Below are positions 18,950 to 28,862 of a stretch of DNA of 64,000 nucleotides, piece after piece. Both the position numbers and the translations under genes were made by a program. The stretch is from Apoda limacodes (Eukaryota > Arthropoda > Insecta > Lepidoptera > Limacodidae), in contig OX291553.1 in NCBI GenBank assembly GCA_946406115.1, positions 5,001 through 69,000 on the forward strand. Direction: 5' to 3'. How positions within the stretch are numbered: the stretch's first letter is position 1; each line of letters starts with the position of its first letter. The notes beneath the pieces were generated by a model that worked only from the letters and a program-made list of their open reading frames with translations, was not told the origin of the DNA and made no database searches.

Positions 18950-20745
18950 CGTTGGAAATCCTCATGGATACCCATGCACCGCAAGGACGGTGCACAGGTT
19001 ATGTCGGACTCGTACCGACTAAAACCAACGGTGTTCCTTCTCGCGCCTTTACGGCGGAGCCACGGGAACTCAAGAATGCATCCGCGACTCCACCAGCAGC
19101 GTTACCTTTGCTCTATTGGCAGCACAGCTCGGTTGTAAACCAAACAAGCAGTGCTGCCCTTCCACCCCTTTGAGATGCCGTGCCGGGAACACATGGCTCG
19201 GCATCTCCCCCCTCTGACCCCATCCCTCTCGTGGGTGAGCGGAAGGCTTCCAAGCGCCCTCCGCCCGGGGCCTCGGCTAAGGCGGCAGCTGGCGCGTGTG
19301 CGCCATCCGCCGGGACCTAGGCCGCGGTCTTCTTGTCCGGGGCGCAGCGGGATCCCTCTCCCGCTCGCGCTCCGCCTCCTCCTTCCGCCGCATGACAGCC
19401 TCAGCGAAAGCTGCGGCGGCCCTCCATACTCTCTCGCTGCGAACCATGCCCCTGACAAGGGCCGGCAGCGAGAGATCCGCCCCTGCGACGGCGACCAGGG
19501 TCGCGCGCTCCTCTGCCCAGGCCGGGCAAAGCTCCAAGGTGTGGCGCGCCGTGTCATCGGCGCAGCCACAGTGGTGGCACTCCGCCGTCTGCTCTCGCCC
19601 CGCCACCCGGTGGAGATACCTCCCGAAGCAACCGTGCCCCGAGAGGACCTGCGTCAGGCGGTAGGACAGGTGGCCATGTGAGCGTAGGCCACACCACTGC
19701 TCCAGGACAGGCCGGATAGCGTCGACGGTTGCCTGCCCGGCCGACGGCCGCACCAATGACTCGCGCCACTGCGCAAGCAGGCGCAAGCGCACCCGCTCGC
19801 GCCACCGCGTCCACTCCACCGCCTCCTCTTCACCCCGGGGCGACGCTCGGGCCTCAACGACGCGATTGTACGTCGCGGCGAGCAGCCGAGCGTCCAGCTC
19901 CCAGGGCATGCTGCCGGCAAGCACGCATGCCGCCTCGAAAGAGATCGTGCGATAGCCGCGCACGACCCGTACTGCCATCACCCGCTGCGGCCGCCGGAGG
20001 AGCGCCCGGTTGCGGGCGCAGAGCGCGTCCACCCACACGGGCGCCCCGTACAGCGCCATGGAGCGCACGACCCCGGCGTATAAGCGCCGACAGGTAGTGC
20101 CAGGCCCGTCGTCGTTGCGCAGCAGGCGGCTAAGTGCGCCTGCCGCGCTCATCAGTCGCGGCACCAGCCGCTCAAAGTGCGGCCGAAACGTGAGGCGGGG
20201 GTCAAGAACGATGCCAAGGTAGCGCATCGCCGATCCGACCTCTACCGCCTCACCTCCGACGACGACCACCGCACCGGCCGGCGGACCACGCCGCGGGCCG
20301 TGGAAGCATATAGCCTCCGTCTTCCGCAGCGCGACCTCCAGCCCAAGTCGGCGAATGCGCCGCACGACGTGTGCCGCCCCAGCGGCAGCCAGGGCGGCCG
20401 CCTCCTCGAAGTTACGGCCACGTGCCGTGACAAGTGTGTCGTCGGCGTAACACGTGACGCCGACGCCACGCAGCAGCGCGCCCCGCAACACCCAATCGTA
20501 CCCGATGTTCCACAGGAGGGGCCCGAGTACCGAGCCCTGTGGAACACCGCGCGTCATAGGCCGGACGGCCCACTCTTCCCGCGTCGGATATCTGACCTCT
20601 CGGTCCGAGAGGTAGGCCTCGACGACGCGGCACAGGTACGGCGGAAAGCCGTGGTACTGGAGCGCCTCCACGATACACGCCCAGGGGAGCGTATTGAAGG
20701 CGTTGGCAATGTCTAGGGACACCGCCAACACGACCTCACCCCGGG
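18909..20745 (-). mobile_element. 5'-truncated SART-like family 2 element (copy S-d)
   Basis: A poly(T) of 41 bases (18909-18949), the 3' UTR (to 19276) and the ORF2 C-terminal half lie between 16-bp direct repeats. This is a textbook target-primed insertion truncated at the 5' end. It went into the degenerate sequence next to the previous element rather than into perfect CCTAA. Confidence 0.88.
19277..20745 (-). CDS. SART-like family 2 ORF2, 5'-truncated: reverse transcriptase C-terminal half
   Basis: The frame is open for about 488 codons from the truncation point. It starts just before the catalytic block LAVSLDIANAFNTLPW and continues with GVPQGSVLGPLLWN and CYADDTLVTARG (RT active-site Asp pair), thumb-like sequence, and the C-terminal CHHCGCADDTARHTLELC motif. 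There is no RNase H. The last residues are rich in Arg and Pro. Endonuclease and the first reverse-transcriptase blocks are missing, so the product would be inactive. The absence of stops suggests a recent insertion. It is the best reference for family 2 in this window. Confidence 0.85.
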
Positions 20746-20761
20746 CACCACAGACTCAACC
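20746..20761. repeat. right target-site duplication of S-d (16 bp)
   Basis: Second copy of CACCACAGACTCAACC; it continues into CCTAACC repeats. Confidence 0.8.
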
Positions 20762-20836
20762 TAACCTAACCTAGCCTAACCTAACCTAACCTAACCTAAC
20801 CTAACCTAACCTAACCTAACCTAACCTAGCCTAACC
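20762..20836. repeat. telomeric repeats with CCTAGCC variants
   Basis: CCTAA units with two CCTAG variants, less regular than the array at 8120-8530. Confidence 0.9.
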
Positions 20837-21772
20837 TTTTTTTTTTTTTTTTTTTTTTTTTTATCGAAGAGAAATCCATTTACGGACTATCCACAGTTGG
20901 CTAGACTGCAGACGCGTGTGGGACTCACCCAACAAATGCTGGGAATACCCACTAAAACTCTCCGGTTTCCAACTAAGCCCTTAGTGGTGGCGAAGTGGGG
21001 TCCTGATAGATTTCACCACTTCGCCTCCGGGCTGCCCAGCTCGAACGCTGGGCTCCACCGTACTACTCTAGGGGAAACGCTAGAGCAGTGTCAGACCGTG
21101 ACGACCATAGTGCAATGGCGTGCGTGAGGCCAATCACGCACGCCGGCCGCCAATGGTAGGATCATCAGGCAGGACCAAAGCGACACAGGCCTGCCCTCTC
21201 CTACCAACCATGCTGCATTAACGGTGCAGTACCGCTGTGGCCGCGGTGGACAGGCTGAGAGGCAACGATACACCAACACAACTCTTCCCCCGCGGCCCCA
21301 CCCCGATCGCAGTGGGTAGAATGAGTGGCAGTCTGACTCTGACACTCACTCATCCCAACGCGCTCCACCATGTCGCAAACTGCAGAGCGACCCTGCCAAA
21401 GCCGCGGTGGACAGGCTGAGCGGCAACGAAACACCGACACAACTCTCCCACCGCGGCCCCACCTCGGCCGTGAAAGGAAGGAAGGAAGCCCAGACAAGCT
21501 GGATGCCCCAGACCAGCCGGAAGCCCAGACACCCCCCTCCCTCCACAGTCCACCACCTAGCCGCAAGCGGCCTCCGCATCCGAACGAGCCCACGATTGGG
21601 CCCATTTGAGCGGTCCTCCGTTCCAGGTTATTTGCCATTGGTGAGCAATTGAGCAAAAATTACTCAACCAATGCCCAGGGTACACCGGCCAGCCTCGCCG
21701 TTCTCCCAGGACGTATCCCGAAGAGACAGGCGAGAATCCGGCTCACGAGGAGGTTACCTGGCAAGTACCCCA
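20837..21772 (-). mobile_element. non-autonomous SART-related element (copy NA-1)
   Basis: On the minus strand the element runs from GGGGTACTTGCC to a poly(A) (poly(T) 20837-20862) against GGTTAGG. The last about 310 bases are homologous to the 3' UTR of the SART-like family 1 elements, with paired changes in several hairpins. The first about 600 bases match nothing else here and contain two CCGCGGTGGACAGGCTGAG blocks 161 bases apart (21241, 21402). The longest minus ORF is only 151 codons and resembles no known protein. I read it as a short element mobilised by a SART-like reverse transcriptase. Confidence 0.75.
20865..20964 (-). other. conserved 3' terminal RNA fold of NA-1
   Basis: In RNA sense CGGAGAG (complement of 20958-20964) pairs with CTCTTCG (complement of 20865-20871) as the outer stem. 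GTTTTAG follows it, GTGGG/CCCAC forms the inner stem, and GGATTT precedes the last arm. Further upstream a 10-bp stem pairs 20989-20998 with 21016-21025. Confidence 0.7.
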
Positions 21773-21793
21773 CCCCAACCTAGCCTAACCTAA

Positions 21794-21796
<3 letters not shown>
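21773..21796. repeat. short telomeric spacer
   Basis: ACCCCAACCTAGCC followed by CCTAACC units between NA-1 and NA-2. The ACCCCAACC start is also found after NA-2. Confidence 0.8.
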
Positions 21797-21826
<30 letters not shown>

Positions 21827-22733
21827 CGAAGAGAAATCCATTTACGGACTATCCACAGTTGGCTAGACTGCAGACGCGTGTGGGACTCACCCAACAAATG
21901 CTGGGAATACCCACTAAAACTCTCCGGTTTCCAACTAAGCCCTTAGTGGTGGCGAAGTGGGGTCCTGATAGATTTCACCACTTCGCCTCCGGGCTGCCCA
22001 GCTCGAACGCTGGGCTCCACCGTACTGCTCTAGGGGAAACGCTAGAGCAGTGTCAGACCGTGACGACCATAGTGCAATGGCGTGCGTGAGGCCAATCACG
22101 CACGCCGGCCGCCAATGGTAGGATCATCAGGCAGGACCAAAGCGACACAGGCCCGCCCTCTCCTACCAACCATGCTGCATTAACGGTGCAGTACCGCTGT
22201 GGCCGCGGTGGACAGGCTGAGAGGCAACGATACACCAACACAACTCTTCCCCCGCGGCCCCACCCCGATCGCAGTGGGTAGAATGAGTGGCAGTCTGACT
22301 CTGACACTCACTCATCCCAACGCGCTCCACCATGTCGCAAACTGCAGAGCGACCCTGCCAAAGCCGCGGTGGACAGGCTGAGCGGCAACGAAACACCGAC
22401 ACAACTCTCCCACCGCGGCCCCACCTCGGCCGTGAAAGGAAGGAAGGAAGCCCAGACAAGCTGGATGCCCCAGACCAGCCGGAAGCCCAGACACCCCCCT
22501 CCCTCCACAGTCCACCACCTAGCCGCAAGCGGCCTCCGCATCCGAACGAGCCCACGATTGGGCCCATTTGAGCGGTCCTCCGTTCCAGGTTATTTGCCAT
22601 TGGTGAGCAATTGAGCAAAAATTACTCAACCAATGCCCAGGGTACACCGGCCAGCCTCGCCGTTCTCCCAGGACGTATCCCGAAGAGACAGGCGAGAATC
22701 CGGCTCACGAGGAGGTTACCTGGCAAGTACCCC
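21797..22733 (-). mobile_element. non-autonomous SART-related element (copy NA-2)
   Basis: It is nearly identical to NA-1 over its whole length (I noticed only about two substitutions, for example at 22026 and 22153), with the same ends and right-hand spacer. The poly(T) is 21797-21824. The tandem arrangement with a shared spacer suggests either two insertions at the same site type or duplication of an element plus spacer. Confidence 0.75.
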
Positions 22734-22755
22734 ACCCCAACCTAGCCTAACCTAA

Positions 22756-22757
<2 letters not shown>
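22734..22757. repeat. short telomeric spacer
   Basis: Same ACCCCAACCTAGCCTAACC spacer as after NA-1, ending at the poly(T) of S-e. Confidence 0.8.
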
Positions 22758-22785
<28 letters not shown>

Positions 22786-22786
<1 letters not shown>

Positions 22787-23093
22787 CGGAGAGAAATTCA
22801 TTTACGAACTTGTTCACAGCTGGCTAGACTGTGACCTTTGTGTGGGACTCACCCAGCTGGCTGGTAATACCCACTAAAACTCTCCGGTTTCCTGCTTCTA
22901 CCCTTTTCTGGGACGAGGTGGGATGCGTAGTTCGATTTCACCACCTCGTTCCCGGGCTGCCCAACTCGAGACGTTGAGCTCCACCTGAGGAATCTGTTTT
23001 AGGGAAACACTAAAACAGTTCCTAGACGGCTGCGACCTTGCTAATGGCGTACGTGAGGCCAGTCACGCACGCCGGTCACCTTGGGTAGAATCA
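22786..23093 (-). other. structured 3' UTR of S-e
   Basis: In RNA sense the outer stem CGGAGAG/CTCTCCG (22880-22886 with 22787-22793) encloses GTTTTAG and a GTGGG/CCCAC stem. Upstream hairpins pair 22912-22921 with 22941-22950 and 22994-23001 with 23011-23018. Each stem differs in sequence from NA-1 but keeps pairing. Confidence 0.72.
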
Positions 23094-26000
23094 TTAGGCG
23101 GGACCTAGATTGGCCCGCCTTCTTCTACCCGCCCGTCTGCGGCGGAGAGGGGGAGCAAGCGGATTTTGCTCGCGTTCCCTTTCCGCGACCTCCTTCTGCG
23201 ACATCACGTCCTCACAGAAAGAGGCTACAGCCTCCCATTCCGCCTCGCCACAGAGCATGGCTCGAACCATGCTTGGCAGCGACAGGTTTGCGCCTCCTAT
23301 GGCAGCAATTAGCTGGCTGCGCTGCTCTTGCCAGGCTGAGCACTCCACTAGTGTGTGCTCAGCTGTGTCATCGGGAGCGCGGCAATGGTGACACTGCGGT
23401 GTTTCCTCCCGATTGGCAACTTTGTGCAGGTAGTGACCGAAGCAACCGTGACCAGTCAAAACCTGCACCAGGCGGAATGTGAGGCTGCCATGCCGGCGAC
23501 CAACCCACTCCTCCAATACCGGACGGATAGCCTCCACCGTCCAGTGACCGGCCGCTGGGACATTGAGTGTCTCCTTCCATTGACGCAGGGCTTTGCTCTG
23601 GGCTAGTGTTCGAGCCCTTCGCACCTCTCTAGGTGCAAGTATATCCCCCTGATTCCTTCTTTTAACCCGGTATCGATGCATACGCGAATGCACGCGTGCA
23701 TCGACATCCCAAGGGGTCACACCTGCCAAGACGCAGGCGGCCCGGTGGCTGACCGTGCGATAAGCGCGCACGGCCCGGGCCGCTATCACCCTCTGCGGAC
23801 TACGTAGTAGGGCTCTCGTTCGGGGGGAGAGGCACTCCGCCCAGATCGGGGCTCCGTATAATGCCATCGACCGTATTATCCCGTGGTACAGCCGACGACA
23901 CGCCGAATTAGGTCCTCCAACATTCGGTAGGAGACGTCCGAGTGCTGCTCCTGCGGTACACAACCGAGGAGCGAGGAGCTTAAAGTGCACCTCGAAGTCC
24001 CACCGGGGGTCAAGTACCAGGCCGAGGTATTTGAGTTGACCATCGACCGGGACTTTGGACCCCTCCACTCGGACACGAAGCCCCGATGGGATTCTGCGAC
24101 GGGGGGCCTGGAAGGCTATGGCTTTCGTTTTATCGAGTGCCACTTCCAGGCCGAGAAGGCGGATGCGCCTGACAACTAATGTTGTGCCGACCGATGCAAG
24201 GCGGACCGCCTCCTCCACTGTTTTTGCCTTCGCCGCGACTAGAGTATCGTCGGCGAAACAGACAACCTCCATTCCAGGTAGAAGGCTGCCCCGCAGGACC
24301 CAGTTGTACCCCAGGTTCCAGAGCAGTGGCCCTAGCACTGAACCCTGGGGCACACCTGCCACCATTTTCCGTGACTGAACTCTTCTATCTGGACCTTCGC
24401 AAAGGACTTCTCGACCACTTAAATAGTCCCTTACGAGGTCGCGCAGGTACAGAGGCACTTCATGAAATTGGAGTGCCTCGACTATACATTCATGGGGGAG
24501 GCTGTTGAAGGCGTTGCGAATGTCGAGTGACACCGCAACGACAGTCCCCCCACGAGCAGTGGCCGCCTCTGTCCATCCCTTAAGATGGGCAATTGCGTCC
24601 ACTGTGGACCGACGAGTTCGGAACCCATACTGACAATCATTCAAGTTGGGTCCCTCACCCTCTAGATGCTCAACGATCCGGAAAGCGAGAACCCTCTCGA
24701 AGAACTTCCCGGACTCGTCGAGCAGAACCAAAGGCCTATACGCCGACGGGTGGTCGATGGGGCGTCCCTCCTTTCTGAGGAGACAGAGCTTCCCCATTTT
24801 CCATCGCCTTGGAAAGCGACCCGTGGCGATGCACTTGTTGAGCACCGCCCGGAATCGCTCTTCCAGGGGTCCTAATGCTAAAGCCAGCACCTTAGCTGGG
24901 ACACCATCCGGTCCCGGCGCTTTCGTCTTACGCCGGAGCCGCTGCATCACAGCGCCGAACTCCCCATTCGACACTGGATGCCCTTCCTGCCGCTCGACTG
25001 AAGGAGCCATTGGGGGCGTCATTCTTGGGGGCTCGAATGGACCAGGGTCCGGGAACAACGTGCCCAGCACTCCGTTCAAGAGCCCTCCTTCCATTGTTGA
25101 CGTGGAAGGTGAGGGTGACTTGAATTTTCCCCTCACCGTCCTGTATGGTCGCCCCCACGGGTCGTCGTCTAGGAGCGCTATGAAGCGCTCCCATGACTCC
25201 TCCTTTGCCCTGCGAATTTCAGCTCGCAGGGCTTTTTGGGCCTCTCTATACTCACGAAGTAGATCTTGTTCCTCGTCGGGTGTGGTGTTGGCGCGTCTGC
25301 GGCAGCGTGTGTAGGCGCGCCTGGCCCTCATACTGGTAGAGCGCAGGTCAGAGATTTCCTGCGTCCACCAGTACACCTGTCGCCTATGTGGTAGGACGTG
25401 CGTCCTCGGCATAGCCGCATCGCAGACTACTCGTAGGTCTTCTGCGAAATTCTCGGCCATGCCATCGGCGTCCTCGGCGAGGTGAGCAGGTATATCAGTC
25501 CAGCTTCTCACTATCGCCGCCTCCTCCACCACTTCGGGGCGAAGCTTGGTGAGTGCCCACCTTGGGAAGGCAACCTCCATGGGACCCCTGCTATATTGGG
25601 CCCCGTTAGACACCGGGGAGACCTCATACCGGACGTATAGATGGTCCGATAGTGTCTCCACATTCTCTTCCACCCGCCAATCGTTGATACGGCTGGCGAG
25701 GGCAGGGGTGGCAAAGGTCACATCGACTATTGACGTGCCTTGCCACCGGACGCACGTAGGGGCGGACCCTCGGTTGATGATCTGCAGTCCTAGGCTTGAT
25801 GCCCATGACTCCAGATCAGCACCCCGGGCGTCTGTGCTGGGACATCCCCAACTGCGGGACTTGGCATTGAAGTCCCCAGCCACCAGCACCGGAAGGGGAG
25901 GTGCCCTCCGGATCGCCCCCTCTATCGCAGTCAGGAATTGATCAAAGTCAGCCCGACTGCGGTTAGGGGAGAAGTACGTCGAAACGATCATTACTTCACC

Positions 26001-26252
26001 CCGCTTTCCTACCACAAAGCCGGGCCCCCTCTCCTTGAGAACTAGAGGTGGGCCCGCTGAGACATTTGCCGCCATTATTGCGGCAGAGCCGTCCGTTGAA
26101 GCCAACCAGTTGGCTGCCGACGGGACGAAGTACGGCTCCGCCACCATCGCCACGTCCACTTTCCACTCCGCGACAGTTTGACACAAGAGGTCCTGCGCCG
26201 CCGCGGAGTGGTTAGTGTTGCACTGCAGGAACTTGAGATGGAGACCTGGCAT
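23094..26252 (-). CDS. SART-like ORF2: endonuclease and reverse transcriptase (1052 aa)
   Basis: This is the replication enzyme of the element, which nicks telomeric DNA and reverse-transcribes the RNA at the nick. The endonuclease (about residues 5-230) shows FLQCNTNHS, VAEPY, AGDFNAK (about 120), SIVDVTF and LSDHLYV (about 198). The reverse transcriptase (about 425-800) shows KAPGPDG, AYRPLVLL, QYGFRTRRSTVDAI, VAVSLDIRNAFNSLP, GVPQGSVLGPLLWN and the catalytic CFADDTL (about 664). A Cys/His motif CHHCRAPDDTAEHTLVEC lies near 955. No RNase H is present, unlike the TRAS-like ORF2. The start ATG overlaps the ORF1 stop by one base (TAATG at 26254-26250), which fixes the start. SART1 is known to use such overlap for coupled termination-reinitiation. 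Confidence 0.92.
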   Translation of the reverse strand: MPGLHLKFLQCNTNHSAAAQDLLCQTVAEWKVDVAMVAEPYFVPSAANWLASTDGSAAIMAANVSAGPPLVLKERGPGFVVGKRGEVMIVSTYFSPNRSRADFDQFLTAIEGAIRRAPPLPVLVAGDFNAKSRSWGCPSTDARGADLESWASSLGLQIINRGSAPTCVRWQGTSIVDVTFATPALASRINDWRVEENVETLSDHLYVRYEVSPVSNGAQYSRGPMEVAFPRWALTKLRPEVVEEAAIVRSWTDIPAHLAEDADGMAENFAEDLRVVCDAAMPRTHVLPHRRQVYWWTQEISDLRSTSMRARRAYTRCRRRANTTPDEEQDLLREYREAQKALRAEIRRAKEESWERFIALLDDDPWGRPYRTVRGKFKSPSPSTSTMEGGLLNGVLGTLFPDPGPFEPPRMTPPMAPSVERQEGHPVSNGEFGAVMQRLRRKTKAPGPDGVPAKVLALALGPLEERFRAVLNKCIATGRFPRRWKMGKLCLLRKEGRPIDHPSAYRPLVLLDESGKFFERVLAFRIVEHLEGEGPNLNDCQYGFRTRRSTVDAIAHLKGWTEAATARGGTVVAVSLDIRNAFNSLPHECIVEALQFHEVPLYLRDLVRDYLSGREVLCEGPDRRVQSRKMVAGVPQGSVLGPLLWNLGYNWVLRGSLLPGMEVVCFADDTLVAAKAKTVEEAVRLASVGTTLVVRRIRLLGLEVALDKTKAIAFQAPRRRIPSGLRVRVEGSKVPVDGQLKYLGLVLDPRWDFEVHFKLLAPRLCTAGAALGRLLPNVGGPNSACRRLYHGIIRSMALYGAPIWAECLSPRTRALLRSPQRVIAARAVRAYRTVSHRAACVLAGVTPWDVDARVHSRMHRYRVKRRNQGDILAPREVRRARTLAQSKALRQWKETLNVPAAGHWTVEAIRPVLEEWVGRRHGSLTFRLVQVLTGHGCFGHYLHKVANREETPQCHHCRAPDDTAEHTLVECSAWQEQRSQLIAAIGGANLSLPSMVRAMLCGEAEWEAVASFCEDVMSQKEVAEREREQNPLAPPLRRRRAGRRRRANLGPA

Positions 26253-28291
26253 TAAGTGTGTTCCATCTCAAGTTGGGCAGCCTCAGCTGGCGCCCTTCCT
26301 CCCATGGTTTGTAACCGACCCTTCACCGAAGGGGGGTTACAGCTCTTCCCTCCCATGCGGTGGTTTGCCGGCTTTTTAGCGTCTGTGCAGACGGCGCACT
26401 TTGGCGCTGCCTGACAGCCCGCCGCCTTGTGCCCCTCTACCCCACAGCGGAAACAAAGCCCACTGCGGTCTTTGGTGGATTTGCACCTCTGCACAGCGTG
26501 GCCAACACCCAAGCATCTATAGCAACGCATTGGGCGCTGGTCCACCAGACTGATAGTGGCGGGACACCAACCCACCACAATTTTGCTAGTTTTTGCCAAG
26601 CGTTTGGCAATGTCGACCGGGCAGGTCAACCAAGCGGCTCCCGCTCCCTGAGGGCCAACGCGGAGTCCCCCAATTGTCAACTTGCTGACCGGACATGATG
26701 CTGCTTCGGCCAACGCAGCACCCAGTTCATCGGCAGTCACCGAGTCATCTAAGTTTGTGACTCGGATACCTGCCGTCTTTGTCGGGCGCGTGACCTTAGC
26801 TGCATCACCCAACGCCACCCTGATCTTTTGAGCCAGCTCATCAGCCTGTTCAGGCGTTGCTTCCTTTGGCAGCTCAATCAGGCGGGCTCCCGTCATTGTA
26901 GTCCGGAATTTTGCCGGACCGATCCCAAGTTCCTTGAGGCTGACGCTCTGCTTGGCCTGAGCAATGGCCTTGGCATAGGTAGCGCCCTTGGTCACCGCTT
27001 CCGACGTGAGCTCCAAGACCACCGCTTGGGTCTTGGGTGTTTTGGGTGCCTTTTTTGCTGGTACCGGCCTCTGTTTTGTTTTGGGTGGCGTTGCCTTTGC
27101 CGGCGGTGTCGGTTTCTGGCTCTGCTTCCTCATTTTTTTCCCCACTGCAGTCCATCCCTCTGACATTAAGGCGCTGTCCACAGCGGTTGAGGTGCCTGCT
27201 TCCGCTGGCTGTGTCTTTCCTTGGGGGCGGGTCAGGTCCGTCGCCGGCTCCAGTGATTTGCCTTTAGGGACAGGGGGAGTGGTTAGCTTCTTTGTCTTAG
27301 TTTGCCCTTTTGCCCGCTTTGGCAGGTTAGCCGGTGCCATTAATGATGTATTAACGACATCAGCGGAAACAGGATTCGCAGCTCTTGCCCGCCTCGCATC
27401 TGCAGCCAGAGGTGGTCGGCTGATTTGGGACGGCAGTAGTCGTCCATCCATTTCGAGACAGTCAATACGGGCCGACACCATGCCACCGATTTGCTTCAAA
27501 AGCTCATTCTGCAGGCCCCCAATCACTTTCAAGAATTCTTCGCGCGTGACACTGTCTTGATCGGTGTCACGAGGTTCAGCCAGCTGTGCTTTAGTGTAGG
27601 GCTTCTCGCGCTCGGAGAATGCACGGCGGATAGCCACCACCTCCTCTTGCAGAGTATTAAGCTGGCCACGGAGTCGCTTATTGTCCGCTTGCAGCCGGCG
27701 GACCTCGTCTGAAGCCGACTTCGCGGCCAACTCCTTTACAACTTGAAGGAGTGATGCTGCTGATTCCTTGATAGACTTAACACAAGTGCCTTTGAGGTTT
27801 CCTGACTTCCTTGCGACTTCAGTCAGGGCCTCCGCGCTTCTCTCGGCCTCCTGTATAAGTGCCTCATTAGTGGGCACTTTTAAGTAATCTTTCTGTCCAG
27901 GGCTGACCAGTGCCGGGTGATTAATAGTCGATGAATCCGATTCAGAGTCGGACTCAGGATCACCCAATTCTGCACGAGCTCTTGCTGCTCCAGTGTAGTG
28001 GGTTCCCCCACCACGTCCATTTTTGGACCGGGAAACCTTCTTGACAGGAGACCTGTCCCTCTCACGTTGGTCCCCACTTCCATCAGAGACCAAGTAATCC
28101 ATCGCTGGAAGTGGTGTACTTGGTCGCTTCCTGATCGTCTTCAATGGTTCCATAACCACGCTGCACTCTGGCAGCATCATTCTTTTGTTGTCTTTATTTT
28201 TTTTATCCCCCTCCCCCCCACTCCTAACTCTCTCATTTTCCCCCCCGACCCCAACAATCTCGCAGGTAGTATTAGTTTGTTTTTTTTCCAT
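26252..28291 (-). CDS. SART-like ORF1, gag-like protein (679 aa)
   Basis: The ORF1 protein is expected to package the RNA and help telomere localisation. It has a basic, low-complexity N-terminal part (about 1-130) and a helical charged segment (about 145-250) with coiled-coil character. A Lys/Pro-rich linker (about 310-420) and a gag C-terminal domain with VTRPTKTAGIRV follow. Three CCHC knuckles lie at about 587-650: CYRCLGVGHAVQRC, CFRCGVEGHKAAGC and a longer CAVCTDAKKPANHRMGGKSC. The start at 28291 is the first ATG of the frame. The stop overlaps the ORF2 start. No interruptions were seen. Confidence 0.9.
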   Translation of the reverse strand: MEKKQTNTTCEIVGVGGENERVRSGGEGDKKNKDNKRMMLPECSVVMEPLKTIRKRPSTPLPAMDYLVSDGSGDQRERDRSPVKKVSRSKNGRGGGTHYTGAARARAELGDPESDSESDSSTINHPALVSPGQKDYLKVPTNEALIQEAERSAEALTEVARKSGNLKGTCVKSIKESAASLLQVVKELAAKSASDEVRRLQADNKRLRGQLNTLQEEVVAIRRAFSEREKPYTKAQLAEPRDTDQDSVTREEFLKVIGGLQNELLKQIGGMVSARIDCLEMDGRLLPSQISRPPLAADARRARAANPVSADVVNTSLMAPANLPKRAKGQTKTKKLTTPPVPKGKSLEPATDLTRPQGKTQPAEAGTSTAVDSALMSEGWTAVGKKMRKQSQKPTPPAKATPPKTKQRPVPAKKAPKTPKTQAVVLELTSEAVTKGATYAKAIAQAKQSVSLKELGIGPAKFRTTMTGARLIELPKEATPEQADELAQKIRVALGDAAKVTRPTKTAGIRVTNLDDSVTADELGAALAEAASCPVSKLTIGGLRVGPQGAGAAWLTCPVDIAKRLAKTSKIVVGWCPATISLVDQRPMRCYRCLGVGHAVQRCKSTKDRSGLCFRCGVEGHKAAGCQAAPKCAVCTDAKKPANHRMGGKSCNPPSVKGRLQTMGGRAPAEAAQLEMEHT

Positions 28292-28850
28292 CCTATTCCC
28301 ACGAGTACCGGAGAAATATTCAGTCCATCGGGACAGAGATCCGGTGATGTCCCGATAACCCTAATACGCCTGGGAGGACGGGTGGTTCCCAGGGTTGGCC
28401 ATTAGTGGCTGATGAGCTCCCCAGCCGCTCTTTCGAGCACCCCGACGTCACGGACCGTAACGTCGAGAATTGAGGATTTATTATAGAGGTTTACTCCTCG
28501 CGGGCCGGCCAACTAAGGCAAGCCCCTCGTTCCCGCCTAACTAGGCCGCTAGACATGATCAACGACACCTAGCGACGGGGTTACGACACGACGGTGGCAA
28601 AAGCCTGTCCAGTTGCACAGCAAAGTGCCCGCCGGACCCGTCCATGATGCATCCGCCATGGTCTCTGAGAACAGAGTCCACTCGGAGCAACCCACCAGAG
28701 CAGTCTGGCCCTGAAGGCTCCGCTCTATTCACAACCGACGGAATGTCGGCGTGATCCACAGTAGGTGTCTCTTAGTTTCACGCCGGACTGGATTGTCCGA
28801 CGCTACTCAGCCCCCCCGCCACGACAAGGCGGACACCGATCGAGGGGGAG
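28292..28850 (-). promoter_or_regulatory. S-e 5' UTR
   Basis: A 559-base leader between the element's 5' end and ORF1. I see no long ORF and no obvious tandem units, unlike family 2. It presumably contains the internal promoter. Confidence 0.5.
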
Positions 28851-28862
28851 CCTAACCTAACC
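28851..28862. repeat. telomeric (CCTAA)n
   Basis: Two CCTAA units between S-e and NA-3. Confidence 0.85.

Larger units (their letters stand above)
22758..28850 (-). mobile_element. full-length SART-like family 1 telomeric retrotransposon (copy S-e)
   Basis: The 6.1-kb minus-strand element is bounded by telomeric repeats. The 5' end is near 28850 and the poly(A) (as poly(T)) is at 22758-22785. Both ORFs are intact and overlap as TAATG, the arrangement known for Bombyx SART1. Orientation is opposite to the TRAS-like copies, as known for the two families. It is probably competent or very recently so. Confidence 0.9.

Noticed and set aside
12082..20745. Whole 12-21 kb region as pure assembly error
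   Set aside because: The S-d insertion has a clean 16-bp target duplication and poly(A), which an assembly error would not produce. The 13083 and 14437 joins remain untested.
24646..25314. 222-codon plus-strand ORF inside S-e (also 35387-36055 in S-f)
   Set aside because: It is antisense to an intact reverse transcriptase/endonuclease and is kept in both copies only because the copies are nearly identical.
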